From Salinibacter sp. 10B (lineage in GTDB: Bacteria > Bacteroidota > Rhodothermia > Rhodothermales > Salinibacteraceae), in NCBI RefSeq assembly GCF_002954405.1, contig NZ_MQWC01000004.1, forward strand, positions 4,076,790 to 4,140,789: 64,000 nt of DNA, read 5' to 3'. A program made the translations under genes and the position numbers. The notes under the pieces were generated by a model. The model did not search any database and was not told the DNA's origin. It saw only the letters and a list, made by a program, of their open reading frames with translations. This document shows, one piece after another, positions 17,485-27,281 of the stretch (its first letter is position 1; each line of letters starts with the position of its first letter).

Positions 17485-19374
17485 TTACGTTGCCAGTCGG
17501 CTCCGGCGGGCCACCTGGGCGGGCGGTTCCACGTCTGGCGGCAGGTCGAGCTGCAGGTGAAGCGCCTCCAGTTGCTCCGGGTCGACCCAGTCAGGCGACT
17601 TGACCATCGGTTCCTGACCGCTCTGGTTTTTCGGGAACGCGATGACATCGCGGAGTGAGTTGGCGCCGGCCAAGAGCATGACCAGACGGTCGAGGCCGAG
17701 GGCAATGCCGCCGTGAGGCGGGGCCCCATGCCGGAAGGCATCCAACAGGAACCCGAACCGCTCCTGCGCCTCGTCTCGATCGATGCCGAGGAGATCGAAC
17801 ATCTGCTCCTGCGTCTCGCGATTGTGGATCCGGATGGATCCGCCACCGATCTCGTTGCCGTTGAGGACGAGATCGTACGCGCGCGCTTCTACGTCCTCCG
17901 GATTGTCTTCTAGTCGGTCGAGGTGTTCCGGCTTGGGTGCGGTGAACGGGTGGTGCATCGAGACGTAGCGCCCGGCCTCGTCGTCGTACTCCACGAGGGG
18001 GAAGTCCGTAATCCAGACGAACCGGTCCGGTCCTTCCCCGGGATCGGGGCGAAGGTTGAGCTTCTCGCCGAGGTGGAGGCGAAGCTGTCCGGCCTGGTGG
18101 TACACGGTGGGGGCCTGACCCGCAAGGACGAGCATGAGGTCGCCCGTTCCGGCCCCGATCTGATCGGCAGCGGCTCTGCCGTACTCCTTCGGCATGGCGT
18201 CGGTACTCAGATTCTGTTCCATGTCCGAGCCGTCGGACGGAAACTGGAAGTAGATGAGCCCGGCGGCTCCAATCTCCTCAGTGACGTGCTCTTCGAGGCG
18301 GTCCATTGCGGCGCGGCCGGTGTCGCCGGCGTCCGGCACCCGGATCGCGAGGATGTGGCCGCCGTCGTCCACGATGGACTCGAAGACGCGGAAGCCGCTG
18401 TCCGCAAAGGCGTCGGACACGTCGTTGAGCTCCAGGCCGAAGCGCAGGTCCGGCTTGTCGGTGCCGTACGTGCGGAGGGCGTCGTCGTAGCTCATGCGAG
18501 GGAAGGGGGTCTCCAGGTCCGTCCCCTCCAGATCGGCCCAGAGGTCCGCCATCAGGCCCTCGGTCAGGTCGTACACTTGTTCCTCCGTGGCAAAGGTCAT
18601 CTCCACGTCGATCTGCGTAAATTCGGGCTGGCGGTCGGCCCGCAGGTCCTCGTCGCGAAAGCACTTCACGATCTGGAAATAGCGGTCCATGCCCCCCACC
18701 ATGAGCAACTGCTTGTAGGTTTGGGGCGACTGCGGCAGGGCGTAGAAGCGGCCCGGCTGCAGGCGGCTGGGCACGAGGAAGTCGCGCGCGCCCTCTGGGG
18801 TCGATTTCATGAGCACCGGCGTTTCGACTTCCACGAAGTCCTTCTCGTCGAAGTAGTGTCGGGTGGTCTGGTAGAGGTCGTGGCGCAGAACGAGGTTGTC
18901 CTGCAGGGCCGGGCGGCGAAGGTCCAGGTAGCGGTGCTTCAACCGGACGTCTTCGCTCGTGTCCATCTGCCGTTCCTCATGGGCACTCACGAGGAAGGGG
19001 GGCGTCTCAGCCGTGTTCAGGACATTCAACTCCTGCACTTTCACCTCGATCTGGCCGGTACTCAGATCGGGGTTCACCATTTCGTCGCCGCGGGGGCGAA
19101 CGGTGCCCCGTACGCTAATAACGTCCTCTCGCCGCAGGCGACCTGCCGCCTCGTAGGCTGCCTCGTTGTCCTGGGGCGAAAAGACGACCTGCGTAAGGCC
19201 GTAGCGGTCGCGCAGGTCGATGAAGATGAGACCGCCGTGGTCGCGGCGGGTATCGACCCAGCCCTTGAGCGTGACCTCCGCGTCCTCGTGGTCGGCTCGA
19301 AGGTCGCCGCAGGTGTGCGAGCGAGGGCCGTGGGTGTCAGGGGAAATGAGATCGGCACGGGGTTGCTCGGCCAT
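17485..19374 (-). CDS. aspS: Aspartyl-tRNA synthetase
   Basis: AspS charges tRNA-Asp. The 629-residue product starts MAEQPRADLIS at 19374. The N-terminal OB fold shows VTLKGWVDTRRDHGGLIFIDLRDRYGLTQVVF. Class II motif 2 is FRDEDLRADRQPEFTQIDVE, and motif 3 is GIALGLDRLVMLL. LPQSPQTYKQLLMVGGMDRYFQIVKCFRDED is the bacterial AspS signature. The bacterial GAD insertion domain is present between motifs 2 and 3. An upstream in-frame extension to 19476 lacks conservation. It is divergent from the POT transporter gene. Confidence 0.96.
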   Translation of the reverse strand: MAEQPRADLISPDTHGPRSHTCGDLRADHEDAEVTLKGWVDTRRDHGGLIFIDLRDRYGLTQVVFSPQDNEAAYEAAGRLRREDVISVRGTVRPRGDEMVNPDLSTGQIEVKVQELNVLNTAETPPFLVSAHEERQMDTSEDVRLKHRYLDLRRPALQDNLVLRHDLYQTTRHYFDEKDFVEVETPVLMKSTPEGARDFLVPSRLQPGRFYALPQSPQTYKQLLMVGGMDRYFQIVKCFRDEDLRADRQPEFTQIDVEMTFATEEQVYDLTEGLMADLWADLEGTDLETPFPRMSYDDALRTYGTDKPDLRFGLELNDVSDAFADSGFRVFESIVDDGGHILAIRVPDAGDTGRAAMDRLEEHVTEEIGAAGLIYFQFPSDGSDMEQNLSTDAMPKEYGRAAADQIGAGTGDLMLVLAGQAPTVYHQAGQLRLHLGEKLNLRPDPGEGPDRFVWITDFPLVEYDDEAGRYVSMHHPFTAPKPEHLDRLEDNPEDVEARAYDLVLNGNEIGGGSIRIHNRETQEQMFDLLGIDRDEAQERFGFLLDAFRHGAPPHGGIALGLDRLVMLLAGANSLRDVIAFPKNQSGQEPMVKSPDWVDPEQLEALHLQLDLPPDVEPPAQVARRSRLAT

Positions 19375-19800
19375 TGGTGGTGTTCGGCTGCTGAGGGTTG
19401 TGTTCTGAATCGATGGGAGAATGTCTCCCTGCCAGGGGGCGGTGAGACGGAATCGTGAAGCGTGACTTGTGAGCACGTCCGGTCTAGCAGGCCGTCGTCT
19501 CGTTCATCATCTCACACGTGTCATGTGTTCACGTCTCACACAGAAAGCTACGAACGGCAACGGCAGAGTCAATCCCCGGTTCGTCCTCACGGTGAATTTA
19601 GACATGAAATTAGACAGAGCGAGCGCCAGCCGCTATCTTCGTTTCGTTCCGTTTTGATACGGTCCCTCTCAATTCGAGAAGAACGACGTTATGCGGCCAT
19701 TTCTTTCTTTGGCGATCACGGGCCCTCAGGCGTCTCCGAATCGAGGGGCCGTGTACGGATGCGATCGGTCCCGTTCATTTTCACGAAACCGAGGCAGTTC
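19375..19800. other. Divergent promoter region between aspS and the POT transporter
   Basis: These 426 bases should hold two promoters. A short direct repeat TTAGACA occurs twice at about 19609-19625. No further structure is convincing. A plus-strand frame in phase with the transporter is open throughout, but has no membrane or conserved text. Confidence 0.4.
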
Positions 19801-21708
19801 ATGGCTACGAGTGATTCGTCAGACGATTCGTTGCAGAATGGGGGTGGAAGCGCTTCCGCCAATACGGCCACGGTGCCCCAGCAGCAAGACTTTTTCGGCC
19901 ACCCGCGCGGGCTCGCCACGCTCTTCTTCACGGAGTTGTGGGAGCGGTTCAGCTACTATGGGCTCCGGGCGCTGCTCGTCCTCTTCATGACCGCACCGGC
20001 AGGCGCGTCGGTTGCAAACCCCGGCCTCGGCTTCGGAACGGCCAAGGCGACCGCCATCTATGGTCTCTACACGGCCTTTGTCTACCTTCTGGCCCTACCG
20101 GGGGGATGGGTGGCCGACAACATCTGGGGGCAGCGGCGGTCCGTCTTCGTGGGCGGCTGCATCATCGCAGCCGGGCATTTTAGTCTCGCCATGCCCGCTG
20201 TGGGGCTCCCGGATACCTCGTTCTTTTATCTTGGGCTCGTTTTGATCGTCATCGGCACGGGGCTTCTCAAGCCCAACATCAGCACGATGGTGGGTGATCT
20301 CTATCCCGAAGGGGGAGCACGGCGAGATGCGGGCTTCTCGGTCTTCTACATGGGGATCAACTTTGGAGCCATCTTGGGGCCGACCCTCTGCGGCTTCTTG
20401 GGAGAAGGCTACAGCTGGCACTGGGGGTTCTCGCTGGCGGGGTTCGGCATGCTGGTTGGACTCCTCTCGTATAAGCTTGGGGTAGGGAATCTGGGGGAGG
20501 CAGGCACTCTCGACGTGGAGGACGAGGAAACGGTGCAACGGAAGAGTCGAAACTTCTACTTCAGTGCAGCCGCTGTTGCCGCCGCCCTCGTGGCCTTCGG
20601 GTTCCTGGCCACATCGGGCATCATCAATGTCACGCTGACCCAGGTGGCCGAGGCGGCAGGCGTCGGCATTGTGATCGTGACGGTTCTCTTCTTTGCACAA
20701 CTGACCCTTGGCTGGCGATCGGTGGTGAGCATCGGAGCATTTTTCGTCGCGGCGACGTTTGTGACCGGGCAATTCGTGGACGGGATGGCGTTTGCGTCGC
20801 AGTTGGCTGTGGGGGCGACGGTTCTGCTCTTCATCATCGTCAACATCGTTCGGCTGGCCGCCCCCCAGTTTGATGTGACGCTGGAGAAGAAGCGCCTGTT
20901 CGTCATCTTCTGGCTGTTTCTACTCTCGGCCCTCTTCTGGTCGGGCTTTGAGCAGGCGGGCTCTTCGATGAACCTGTTCGCCAAAGACCTTACGGCCCGC
21001 GGCTTTGGCCCGTACGGTTGGATGCAGCAGACGACTCCGCTGCTGCCCGTGCTCATTTTGCTGATTCCAGTCGGGTACATCTGTTATCGCGTCTTTTCGC
21101 GGGACGATCTCTGGTGGATCGCCAAAGGCGGCGTGGCTCTCCTCAGTGTCCTCGTGCTCGGCTTTCTCGGATATGTGTCAATTCAGATGGCCGGAGGATG
21201 GACCATGCCGGCGAGCATTCTGCAGAACATCAATCCGACGTTTATTGTCCTGCTTGCTCCGGTCTTCGGAAGTCTGTGGACGTGGCTCGCCAACCGAAAC
21301 GCCAATCCGTCGATTCCGGTGAAGTTTGGTCTCGGCCTGTTGGGATTAGCGGCTGGCTTCTTCGTCATCTCCTGGGGGGCCGTGCAGGCCTCGCCGGGCA
21401 GCCCGGTTGGGCCGCAATGGCTGGTGGTGACCTACTTTCTTCACACGTGCGGGGAGCTGGCCCTCTCGCCGGTGGGACTCTCGTCGATGACCAAACTCGC
21501 TCCGGACGACCGAGTCGGGCAGATGATGGGCATCTGGTTCGTGTCCACGGCCCTCGGGAACCTGTTTGCAGGATTGATTGCGGGTCAGCTTGAAGCCCTG
21601 GATCCCTCGGGGCTCTTTGGAACGGTGGCTCTGATTGCCGGGGGGGGCGGACTGATTGCTCTTCTCGCGGCTCCCCCGGTGAAGCGCCTCATGGGCGATA
21701 TTGAGTAG
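19801..21708 (+). CDS. Proton-dependent oligopeptide (POT/PTR2) transporter
   Basis: The 635-residue inner-membrane protein imports di- and tripeptides with protons. The POT signature is clear: FFTELWERFSYYGLRALLVLFM in helix 1 (ExxERFxYYG), followed by LPGGWVADNIWGQRR and GTGLLKPNISTMVGDLY. Further helices include ALFWSGFEQAGSSMNLFAKD and the C-terminal ELALSPVGLSSMTKLAP. At least 13 hydrophobic segments are visible. The start at 19801 is chosen because the preceding in-frame residues have no family features. A strong terminator follows. Confidence 0.92.
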   Translation: MATSDSSDDSLQNGGGSASANTATVPQQQDFFGHPRGLATLFFTELWERFSYYGLRALLVLFMTAPAGASVANPGLGFGTAKATAIYGLYTAFVYLLALPGGWVADNIWGQRRSVFVGGCIIAAGHFSLAMPAVGLPDTSFFYLGLVLIVIGTGLLKPNISTMVGDLYPEGGARRDAGFSVFYMGINFGAILGPTLCGFLGEGYSWHWGFSLAGFGMLVGLLSYKLGVGNLGEAGTLDVEDEETVQRKSRNFYFSAAAVAAALVAFGFLATSGIINVTLTQVAEAAGVGIVIVTVLFFAQLTLGWRSVVSIGAFFVAATFVTGQFVDGMAFASQLAVGATVLLFIIVNIVRLAAPQFDVTLEKKRLFVIFWLFLLSALFWSGFEQAGSSMNLFAKDLTARGFGPYGWMQQTTPLLPVLILLIPVGYICYRVFSRDDLWWIAKGGVALLSVLVLGFLGYVSIQMAGGWTMPASILQNINPTFIVLLAPVFGSLWTWLANRNANPSIPVKFGLGLLGLAAGFFVISWGAVQASPGSPVGPQWLVVTYFLHTCGELALSPVGLSSMTKLAPDDRVGQMMGIWFVSTALGNLFAGLIAGQLEALDPSGLFGTVALIAGGGGLIALLAAPPVKRLMGDIE

Positions 21709-21740
21709 CCTCCGTTTCGATTCCTGCGTACGCTACAACT

Positions 21741-21786
21741 GTAAAGGCGTCCCGTCCTCCGGGACGCCTTTACGATCGTTTTTTCT
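21741..21786 (+). terminator. Rho-independent terminator after the POT gene
   Basis: A 14-bp perfect stem, GTAAAGGCGTCCCG (21741-21754) with its complement (21760-21773), closes a 5-nt loop. It is followed by GATCG and TTTTTT. Confidence 0.9.
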
Positions 21787-21812
21787 AGAGTCTATTTGTC
21801 TGTTCTCCGCCT

Positions 21813-22265
21813 ATGCTTGACGTTGCCATCACGCGCCTGTCTCACGCGAAAGGGCTCGATCTACCGTCGCACGAAACCGATGCCAGTGCGGGGCTTGACC
21901 TGCGAGCGGCCGTGTCCGAAACGGAGCCCGTCACCCTCGATCCGGGGGAGCGGGATCTTTTGCCGACCGGCCTCAAGATCGCACTTCCGGAAGGCTATGA
22001 GGGGCAGATTCGTCCCCGTAGCGGTCTCGCGTATCGTCGCGGGGTGACGGTGCTCAACAGTCCGGGGACCATCGATGCCGATTACCGGGGCGAGGTGAAG
22101 GTCCTGCTGGTGAATCACGGAGAGGAGGCCTTTACCATTGAACGTGGAATGCGCATCGCGCAGCTCGTGGTGGCCCGGCATGCCCGCGTGTCGTGGGTGA
22201 GGCAAGACGCACTGGAGGAGACTGTGCGCGGGCCGGGCGGGTTCGGGTCGACGGGAACCGAGTGA
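21813..22265 (+). CDS. dut: dUTP diphosphatase
   Basis: Dut hydrolyses dUTP to dUMP, keeping uracil out of DNA and feeding dTMP synthesis. The 150-residue trimeric-type enzyme has all five motifs: [10 protein letters not shown] (1), [12 protein letters not shown] (2), [17 protein letters not shown] (3), [11 protein letters not shown] (4) and [10 protein letters not shown] (5). Length fits the family. It is followed after 141 bases by ispE on the same strand. Confidence 0.96.
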   Translation: MLDVAITRLSHAKGLDLPSHETDASAGLDLRAAVSETEPVTLDPGERDLLPTGLKIALPEGYEGQIRPRSGLAYRRGVTVLNSPGTIDADYRGEVKVLLVNHGEEAFTIERGMRIAQLVVARHARVSWVRQDALEETVRGPGGFGSTGTE

Positions 22266-22406
22266 ATGTGCCGTTGGCGCTCGGTCCGGGCGGCCTTTGG
22301 GGATGCTATTCCGTTCCTGTGACTGTTCTGCTCGCGGGGGACTGATGGGAACGGACGGACGCCCGGCCTTTCTGGATCTCTTCTTGATTTTCGGTGACGG
22401 CTCTCC

Positions 22407-23297
22407 ATGTCTCTCGTTGACGATGCACCCGCTAAAATCAACCTCGGACTTCACGTCCTCCGCAAGCGAGAGGACGGCTACCACGAGGTGGAGACGGTGC
22501 TCCACCGCATCGACTGGGTGGATACCGTCACGGTTGAGTCCGCGGATTCGCTGTCGATGACGTGCTCGGATCCGTCTCTCCCCACCGACACGGACAACCT
22601 GTGTCTGCAGGCAGCTCACGCATTGCGGGAGGCATTTGACGTGTCGGCGGGGGCCGCGCTTCATTTGGAGAAGCGGGTGCCCTACGGGGCTGGGCTCGGC
22701 GGCGGGTCCAGTGATGCCGCTACCACGCTGTACTTGCTTGCCCAACTCTGGGAGCTCGACGCCTCTCGTGAAGAGCTTCAAGCGGTGGCGAGCGGAATTG
22801 GCGCAGACGTGCCCTTCTTTCTTGGCGACACGCCGGCGGCCCTCGCCACGGGGCGAGGGGACGAGCTGAGTCCACTCCAAACGAACGGCACGCCGTATCG
22901 AGTGCCGTACCCCATTCTTATTGTCGTGCCGTCCGACGAAATTTCGACGCCGGAGGCCTATGCCCAGGTCACCCCCGACGAGGACTGGCGTCCTCCCCTC
23001 CGGGCTCTCGTGCAGTCGAACGACCTCGCGGCGTGGCGACGAGGTCTCCTCAACGACTTCGAGCGCCCGATCCGGCGCACCCATCCGGCGGTGGAGTCGG
23101 CGCGAGCGTGGCTGGCGGACGAAGTGGAGGCGGACTACGTGTCGCTCTCGGGGTCAGGGAGTGCGGTGTACGGGGTGTTTGAAACAGAGAAGGCAGCGGA
23201 GGCGGCACATCGAATGGGGCAGAATCGGGAGGAGCGCATGCATCTCATGAACGGGCTGGCTGACGAGTCAGACATGACGGGGCAGACGGGATCGTGA
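22407..23297 (+). CDS. ispE: 4-diphosphocytidyl-2-C-methyl-D-erythritol kinase
   Basis: IspE phosphorylates CDP-ME in the MEP isoprenoid pathway. The 296-residue GHMP kinase starts MSLVDDAPAKINLGLHVLRKREDGYHEVETV, the IspE N-terminus. The ATP loop PYGAGLGGGSSDAATTLYLL lies near residue 90. SGIGADVPFFLGDTPA and LSGSGSAVYGVF are the further conserved GHMP/IspE motifs. No other MEP gene is adjacent. Confidence 0.95.
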   Translation: MSLVDDAPAKINLGLHVLRKREDGYHEVETVLHRIDWVDTVTVESADSLSMTCSDPSLPTDTDNLCLQAAHALREAFDVSAGAALHLEKRVPYGAGLGGGSSDAATTLYLLAQLWELDASREELQAVASGIGADVPFFLGDTPAALATGRGDELSPLQTNGTPYRVPYPILIVVPSDEISTPEAYAQVTPDEDWRPPLRALVQSNDLAAWRRGLLNDFERPIRRTHPAVESARAWLADEVEADYVSLSGSGSAVYGVFETEKAAEAAHRMGQNREERMHLMNGLADESDMTGQTGS

Positions 23298-23408
23298 CCC
23301 GAAATTCAACTGCGCAGTGTCTCCGAAGCGCTTCGCTCGTGAAACCGCTCGACGCTTCCACAGGTAGGTATCCCGATCCGCATTCCCTCCAAGTCACGCA
23401 TCGAATAC

Positions 23409-24395
23409 ATGCTAGATGTCGTCATCATCGGCGCCGGGCCGGTGGGGCTCGCCGCTGGTATTGAAGCGCAGCGGAAGGACCTCGACGCGCTCATCATCGA
23501 GAAGGGTGCCCTCTGCAACTCGTTTCTTGGGTATCCCACCCAGATGGAATTCTTCTCCACGCCCGAGCGGCTGGAGATTGGGGGGTATCCGTTCTCGACA
23601 CGTGAATACAAGCCGCGCCGTGAGGAGGCACTCGATTACTACCGGCGCGTGGCCGTGGCCGAGGACCTGAACGTCAACCTGTACGAGGCAGTGACGGGAC
23701 TTCGGGGGAGCGACGGCAATTTTACGGTGGAGACTGAAGAGGGGACCTACGAAACCCGAAAGGTCGTGGTGGCCACCGGCTTCTACGACATTCCCAACCG
23801 AATGGACGTGCCGGGGGAGGACCTCGACAAGGTGCGGCACTACTACAAGGAGCCGTTCCCGTACGCTTTGACCGATGTGGCCATCGTGGGCGGGGGCAAC
23901 TCTGCGGCGAAAGCGGCGCTGGCATGCTACCGCCACGACGCCAATGTGACGATGATCGTGCGGAGCGGGGCCCTCGACGACGGCGTGAAGTACTGGATCA
24001 AGCCGGACGTAGAGAACCGGATTGAGGAGGGGTCGATTGACGCCTACTTCAACACGACTGTGAGCGCCATCGAGGAGGATGCCCTCCACCTCGACACGCC
24101 TGAAGGATCCACACAGATCGACAACGATTTCGTCTTGGCCCTTACCGGGTACAAGCCCAATTATGACCTGCTGGACCGATTAGGCATTGCCATCCGAGAC
24201 GACGAGGATCGTACGCCGGTGCACGACGAGGAGGGGGAAACCTTCGAGACGAACCGGGAGGGGGTGTATCTCGCCGGCACCATCTGCGGGGGATGCGACA
24301 CGAGCCGATGGTTCATTGAGAACGGCCGGTTCCACGCGGAGAAGATTGTGGATCACATGGTCTCCCATCTCGACGCCGAGCCCGTGGCTGTTTGA
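23409..24395 (+). CDS. ypdA: YpdA-type bacillithiol disulfide reductase
   Basis: YpdA (Bdr) reduces bacillithiol disulfide with NADPH, working with bacilliredoxins. The 328-residue flavoprotein has the FAD fingerprint DVVIIGAGPVGLAAGIEA and then GALCNSFLGYPTQMEFFSTPERLEIGGYPF, the YpdA-specific region. The NADPH fingerprint is VAIVGGGNSAAKAALACYRH, and the C-terminal text GVYLAGTICGGCDTSRWFIENGRFHA is also YpdA-like. The thioredoxin-reductase CxxC is absent, as expected. It implies that the host makes bacillithiol. Confidence 0.9.
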   Translation: MLDVVIIGAGPVGLAAGIEAQRKDLDALIIEKGALCNSFLGYPTQMEFFSTPERLEIGGYPFSTREYKPRREEALDYYRRVAVAEDLNVNLYEAVTGLRGSDGNFTVETEEGTYETRKVVVATGFYDIPNRMDVPGEDLDKVRHYYKEPFPYALTDVAIVGGGNSAAKAALACYRHDANVTMIVRSGALDDGVKYWIKPDVENRIEEGSIDAYFNTTVSAIEEDALHLDTPEGSTQIDNDFVLALTGYKPNYDLLDRLGIAIRDDEDRTPVHDEEGETFETNREGVYLAGTICGGCDTSRWFIENGRFHAEKIVDHMVSHLDAEPVAV

Positions 24396-24531
24396 TTCTG
24401 TTTCGTGTGTACGTTTGTAAGTATGAAAGTGCGGAAGTGTGGTCGGCTTGCCCGAGATGTGATCGTCTGGAAAGACGTGGGAGACACCTCTGTACATCCA
24501 TACTTCCAAACCTACATACGCCCATACAAAA

Positions 24532-24562
24532 CCCCCACCCATCCGAGCAGACAGGTAGGGGG
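24532..24562 (-). terminator. Probable terminator of serA
   Basis: CCCCCACC (24532-24539) pairs with GGTAGGGGG (24554-24562) with one bulge. Read on the minus strand it is followed by TTTTG. It sits 38 bases past the serA stop codon. The plus-strand gene ypdA converges on it. Confidence 0.55.
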
Positions 24563-24599
24563 CTTTGCGGTTCGATAAGAGGAATTCCGAACAAACAGG

Positions 24600-26195
24600 T
24601 TACTCCACGTTCACTGCTCGAACGCCTTCCACGCCGTCGAGGTTGGCAATCGCCTCCAGCACGTCCTCGGGGATGTCGTCGTCCACGTTGACGGCCGTGA
24701 GCGCCATTTCGCCGCGCCCCTTTCGGCCGAGGGCGAGGGCGCCGATGTTGATGTCGGCCTCTGCCAGCAGGCTTCCCACCTTGGCCAGCATGCCGGGCCG
24801 GTCGATGTTGCGGTAAAAGAGCATCTCGCCCTCCGGCGCCGCCTCCAGGTCGTACTCGTCGACGCGGACAAGGCGCAGGTTTTTGCCTTCCAGAAGCGTA
24901 CCGGCCACGACGTGCTCCGCGTCGTCGGTTTCGGCCACGACCTCAATGAGCGTCGTGTAGCTGCCGCCCTCGGCTTCTCGTTCCTCCCGAAAGCGGAGCC
25001 CGATTTCCTCCGCCAGCACGGGGGCGCTGATGAAGTTGACCGGCTCGTCGGTCCACTGATTGAGCGCGCCACGCAGGGCCGCCACCGAGAGTACTTCGGC
25101 GTAGCGACGTGGCACCTCGCCCCGGCAGCGCACCGTGAGGCTCTGTACGTTCTGATCGCTGAGCTGGTAGGCGATCTGCCCAAGTTTGTCGGCGAGCTGC
25201 ATGTACGGTTGCACCTCGTCCTTCCCGGCCATCTTCAAGGCCATGCCGTTCACGGGCGTGTCCACCGGCTTACCGTTCAGGGCACTCACCACCTGTTCGG
25301 TAATCTGCTTGGCCACCTTCGCCTGGGCGGCTCCGGTTGTGGCGGCGATGTGCGGCGTAGCCACCACATTGTCGTGGGCGATGAGCTCGTGGAGAAAATC
25401 CGACTCTGGGGGCTCTTCGGAGTAGACGTCGACCGCGGCCGCCGCCACCTCTCCGTCGTTGAGGGCGTTCAAAAGATCCTGCTCGTCTACGATGCCACCG
25501 CGGGCGCAGTTTACGATGCGGACCTCATCCTTGCACTGGGCGAGCTCATCGGCCGCAATCATGCCCCGGGTCTCGTCGTTCATCGGGGCGTGGATGGTGA
25601 TGAAGTCACTTGTCTCCAGCAGTTCGTCGAGCGAGACGAGCGAGACATCAAGCCGATTGGCGACCTCTTCCGACACGATCGGGTCGAAGCCGACCAGGTC
25701 CATGCCGTAGCCCTGCATGCGCTCGGCCACGGCGCGACCTACTTTGCCAATCCCGACAATGCCAAGCGTTTTGTCGTGGAGCTCCGCGCCGGCAAACTTG
25801 CTCTTGTCCCAGTTGCCGTCTCGCAGCGAGCGATTCGCCTGTGGAATGGTGCGAGCCATTGCCTGAAGCATTGCACAGGCGTGCTCGGCGGTGGAGATGG
25901 TGTTGCCGTCCGGGGCGTTGCAGACCAGAATGCCCTGGCGCGTGGCGGCGTCGAGGTCGATGTTATCTACGCCGACGCCGGCCCGACCGATGACCTCCAG
26001 GTTGTCGGCATGCTCAATGAGGTCCGGGGTAACAGTGGTGCCGCTACGCACGATCCATCCGTGAGCGTCCGCCAGATGCGCCTTGAGGGTCGCCTCGTCG
26101 TAATCGAACAACTCGACGATGTCCACGTCGTTCTCGGACAGAATTTCGTGCCCGAGAGGGTCGATGGGATCGGTGATGAGAACGGTGTGAGACAT
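24600..26195 (-). CDS. serA: D-3-phosphoglycerate dehydrogenase, long form
   Basis: SerA makes 3-phosphohydroxypyruvate, the first step of serine synthesis. The 531-residue product starts MSHTVLITDPIDP at 26195. Substrate and NAD domains show RSGTTVTPDLIEHADNLEVIGRAGVGVDNID, TLGIVGIGKVGRAVAERM, NCARGGIVDEQDLLNAL (catalytic Arg), and VVATPHIAATTGAAQ (catalytic His). An intervening allosteric substrate-binding domain follows (about 320-450), and then a C-terminal ACT domain (MLFYRNIDRPGMLAKVGSLLAEADINIGAL). This is the long, serine-regulated type. Confidence 0.95.
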   Translation of the reverse strand: MSHTVLITDPIDPLGHEILSENDVDIVELFDYDEATLKAHLADAHGWIVRSGTTVTPDLIEHADNLEVIGRAGVGVDNIDLDAATRQGILVCNAPDGNTISTAEHACAMLQAMARTIPQANRSLRDGNWDKSKFAGAELHDKTLGIVGIGKVGRAVAERMQGYGMDLVGFDPIVSEEVANRLDVSLVSLDELLETSDFITIHAPMNDETRGMIAADELAQCKDEVRIVNCARGGIVDEQDLLNALNDGEVAAAAVDVYSEEPPESDFLHELIAHDNVVATPHIAATTGAAQAKVAKQITEQVVSALNGKPVDTPVNGMALKMAGKDEVQPYMQLADKLGQIAYQLSDQNVQSLTVRCRGEVPRRYAEVLSVAALRGALNQWTDEPVNFISAPVLAEEIGLRFREEREAEGGSYTTLIEVVAETDDAEHVVAGTLLEGKNLRLVRVDEYDLEAAPEGEMLFYRNIDRPGMLAKVGSLLAEADINIGALALGRKGRGEMALTAVNVDDDIPEDVLEAIANLDGVEGVRAVNVE

Positions 26196-26408
26196 GTAGG
26201 GTCGGGGTGCTGGTTGGTCAAGAAAGCCAGAGGCCATCCTGTTAACTAAGGCCTGGGGTGGGGGGAATGGTAGGAGATCGGCGTAAAAAAACCGCCAAGT
26301 CTCCCGGAAGATGGTAGGGCAGGGCGGGAGAAAGCGGCGGAGCATTCCTCTGCGTTTCAGTTCGCCATCCGGCCTGGAAAACCGTCTGCGGCGAAGAGAA
26401 GGGAGAAA

Positions 26409-26990
26409 TCAAAACAGGTTTTGAATCCAGTGACGAAGGTCGCCTACGCCGCGATTGGTGTTAGCAGAGGTGAGAATGACGGGGCGATCCAGGCCCAACT
26501 CGTCCAGGCACTCTCCGATGCGGCGCTGGGCCTGAGCGCGGCCGTTGCCGGAGAGCTTGTCCGCTTTGGTGAGGGCTAGCAGATGCGGACGTTCGGTTTG
26601 GGACAGGCGGTCGATGAGGGCAATGTCGCTGTCCATGGGCGGATGGCGGCTGTCGATAAGTTGCACCACCCCCCGGAGTGGGGAGCGTTCCGCGAGGTAT
26701 CGTTCCTGCAATTGTGCCCACTGCGCGCGCTCAGATTTGGGGGCCTTCGCGTAGCCGTAGCCTGGAAGGTCGACCGCGTAAAAGCGGCTGTCGATCAAAA
26801 AGAAATTGAGTTGCTGCGTCTTGCCGGGCGTCTTGCTGGTGTAGGCCAGGTTCTTCCGGCCCAGCAGGGCATTCAGCAGTGAACTCTTGCCGACGTTCGA
26901 TCGGCCGACGAAGGCAACCTCCGGCCGGCCGTCGTCAGGCAGCTGGTGCCAATGGGCAGCGCCGATTTCGAAGGTTGCCTGATCGAGCAT
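26409..26990 (-). CDS. engB: Ribosome biogenesis GTPase EngB/YsxC
   Basis: EngB is an essential GTPase for 50S subunit assembly. The 193-residue product starts MLDQATFEIGAAH at 26990. G motifs are present in order: GRSNVGKSSLLNALLG (G1), the G2 region TPGKTQQLNFF, DLPGYGYAKA (G3), TKADKLS (G4) and TSANTNRGVG (G5). Length is normal. A longer frame to 27080 lacks conserved residues. Confidence 0.94.
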   Translation of the reverse strand: MLDQATFEIGAAHWHQLPDDGRPEVAFVGRSNVGKSSLLNALLGRKNLAYTSKTPGKTQQLNFFLIDSRFYAVDLPGYGYAKAPKSERAQWAQLQERYLAERSPLRGVVQLIDSRHPPMDSDIALIDRLSQTERPHLLALTKADKLSGNGRAQAQRRIGECLDELGLDRPVILTSANTNRGVGDLRHWIQNLF

Positions 26991-27281
26991 TTCGGGGAGG
27001 GAGAAGGGCGTAGGGTACGGAGGGACCGGTGTCTGTAGACGCGCCGTCCCGATGTGGGATCCCAGTCTCCCGCGCATCAAGGGGATGGGAGCGTGGACGT
27101 GGGGGGGCGAGCGCGGAAGACTGGGCGTGGGGGCAAGCGACAGAGCGGAAGCCCTAGAGGCGAGGCAGAGCGGGGAAACAGCTTTTCCTCACGAACGCCC
27201 ATACTCCCACACCGATCATGCAGCAAAGAATGGGGCCGATCCCGACCGCCAGCGATCACGGCAAGCAGGGAAGATCGGAGG

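Noticed and set aside
17923-19458. Plus-strand open frame of 511 codons opposite aspS
   Set aside because: It is antisense to aspS, whose motifs are unambiguous; long antisense frames are expected in GC-rich DNA.
24912-26249. Plus-strand open frame of 445 codons opposite serA
   Set aside because: It is antisense to serA, which has complete catalytic and ACT motifs.
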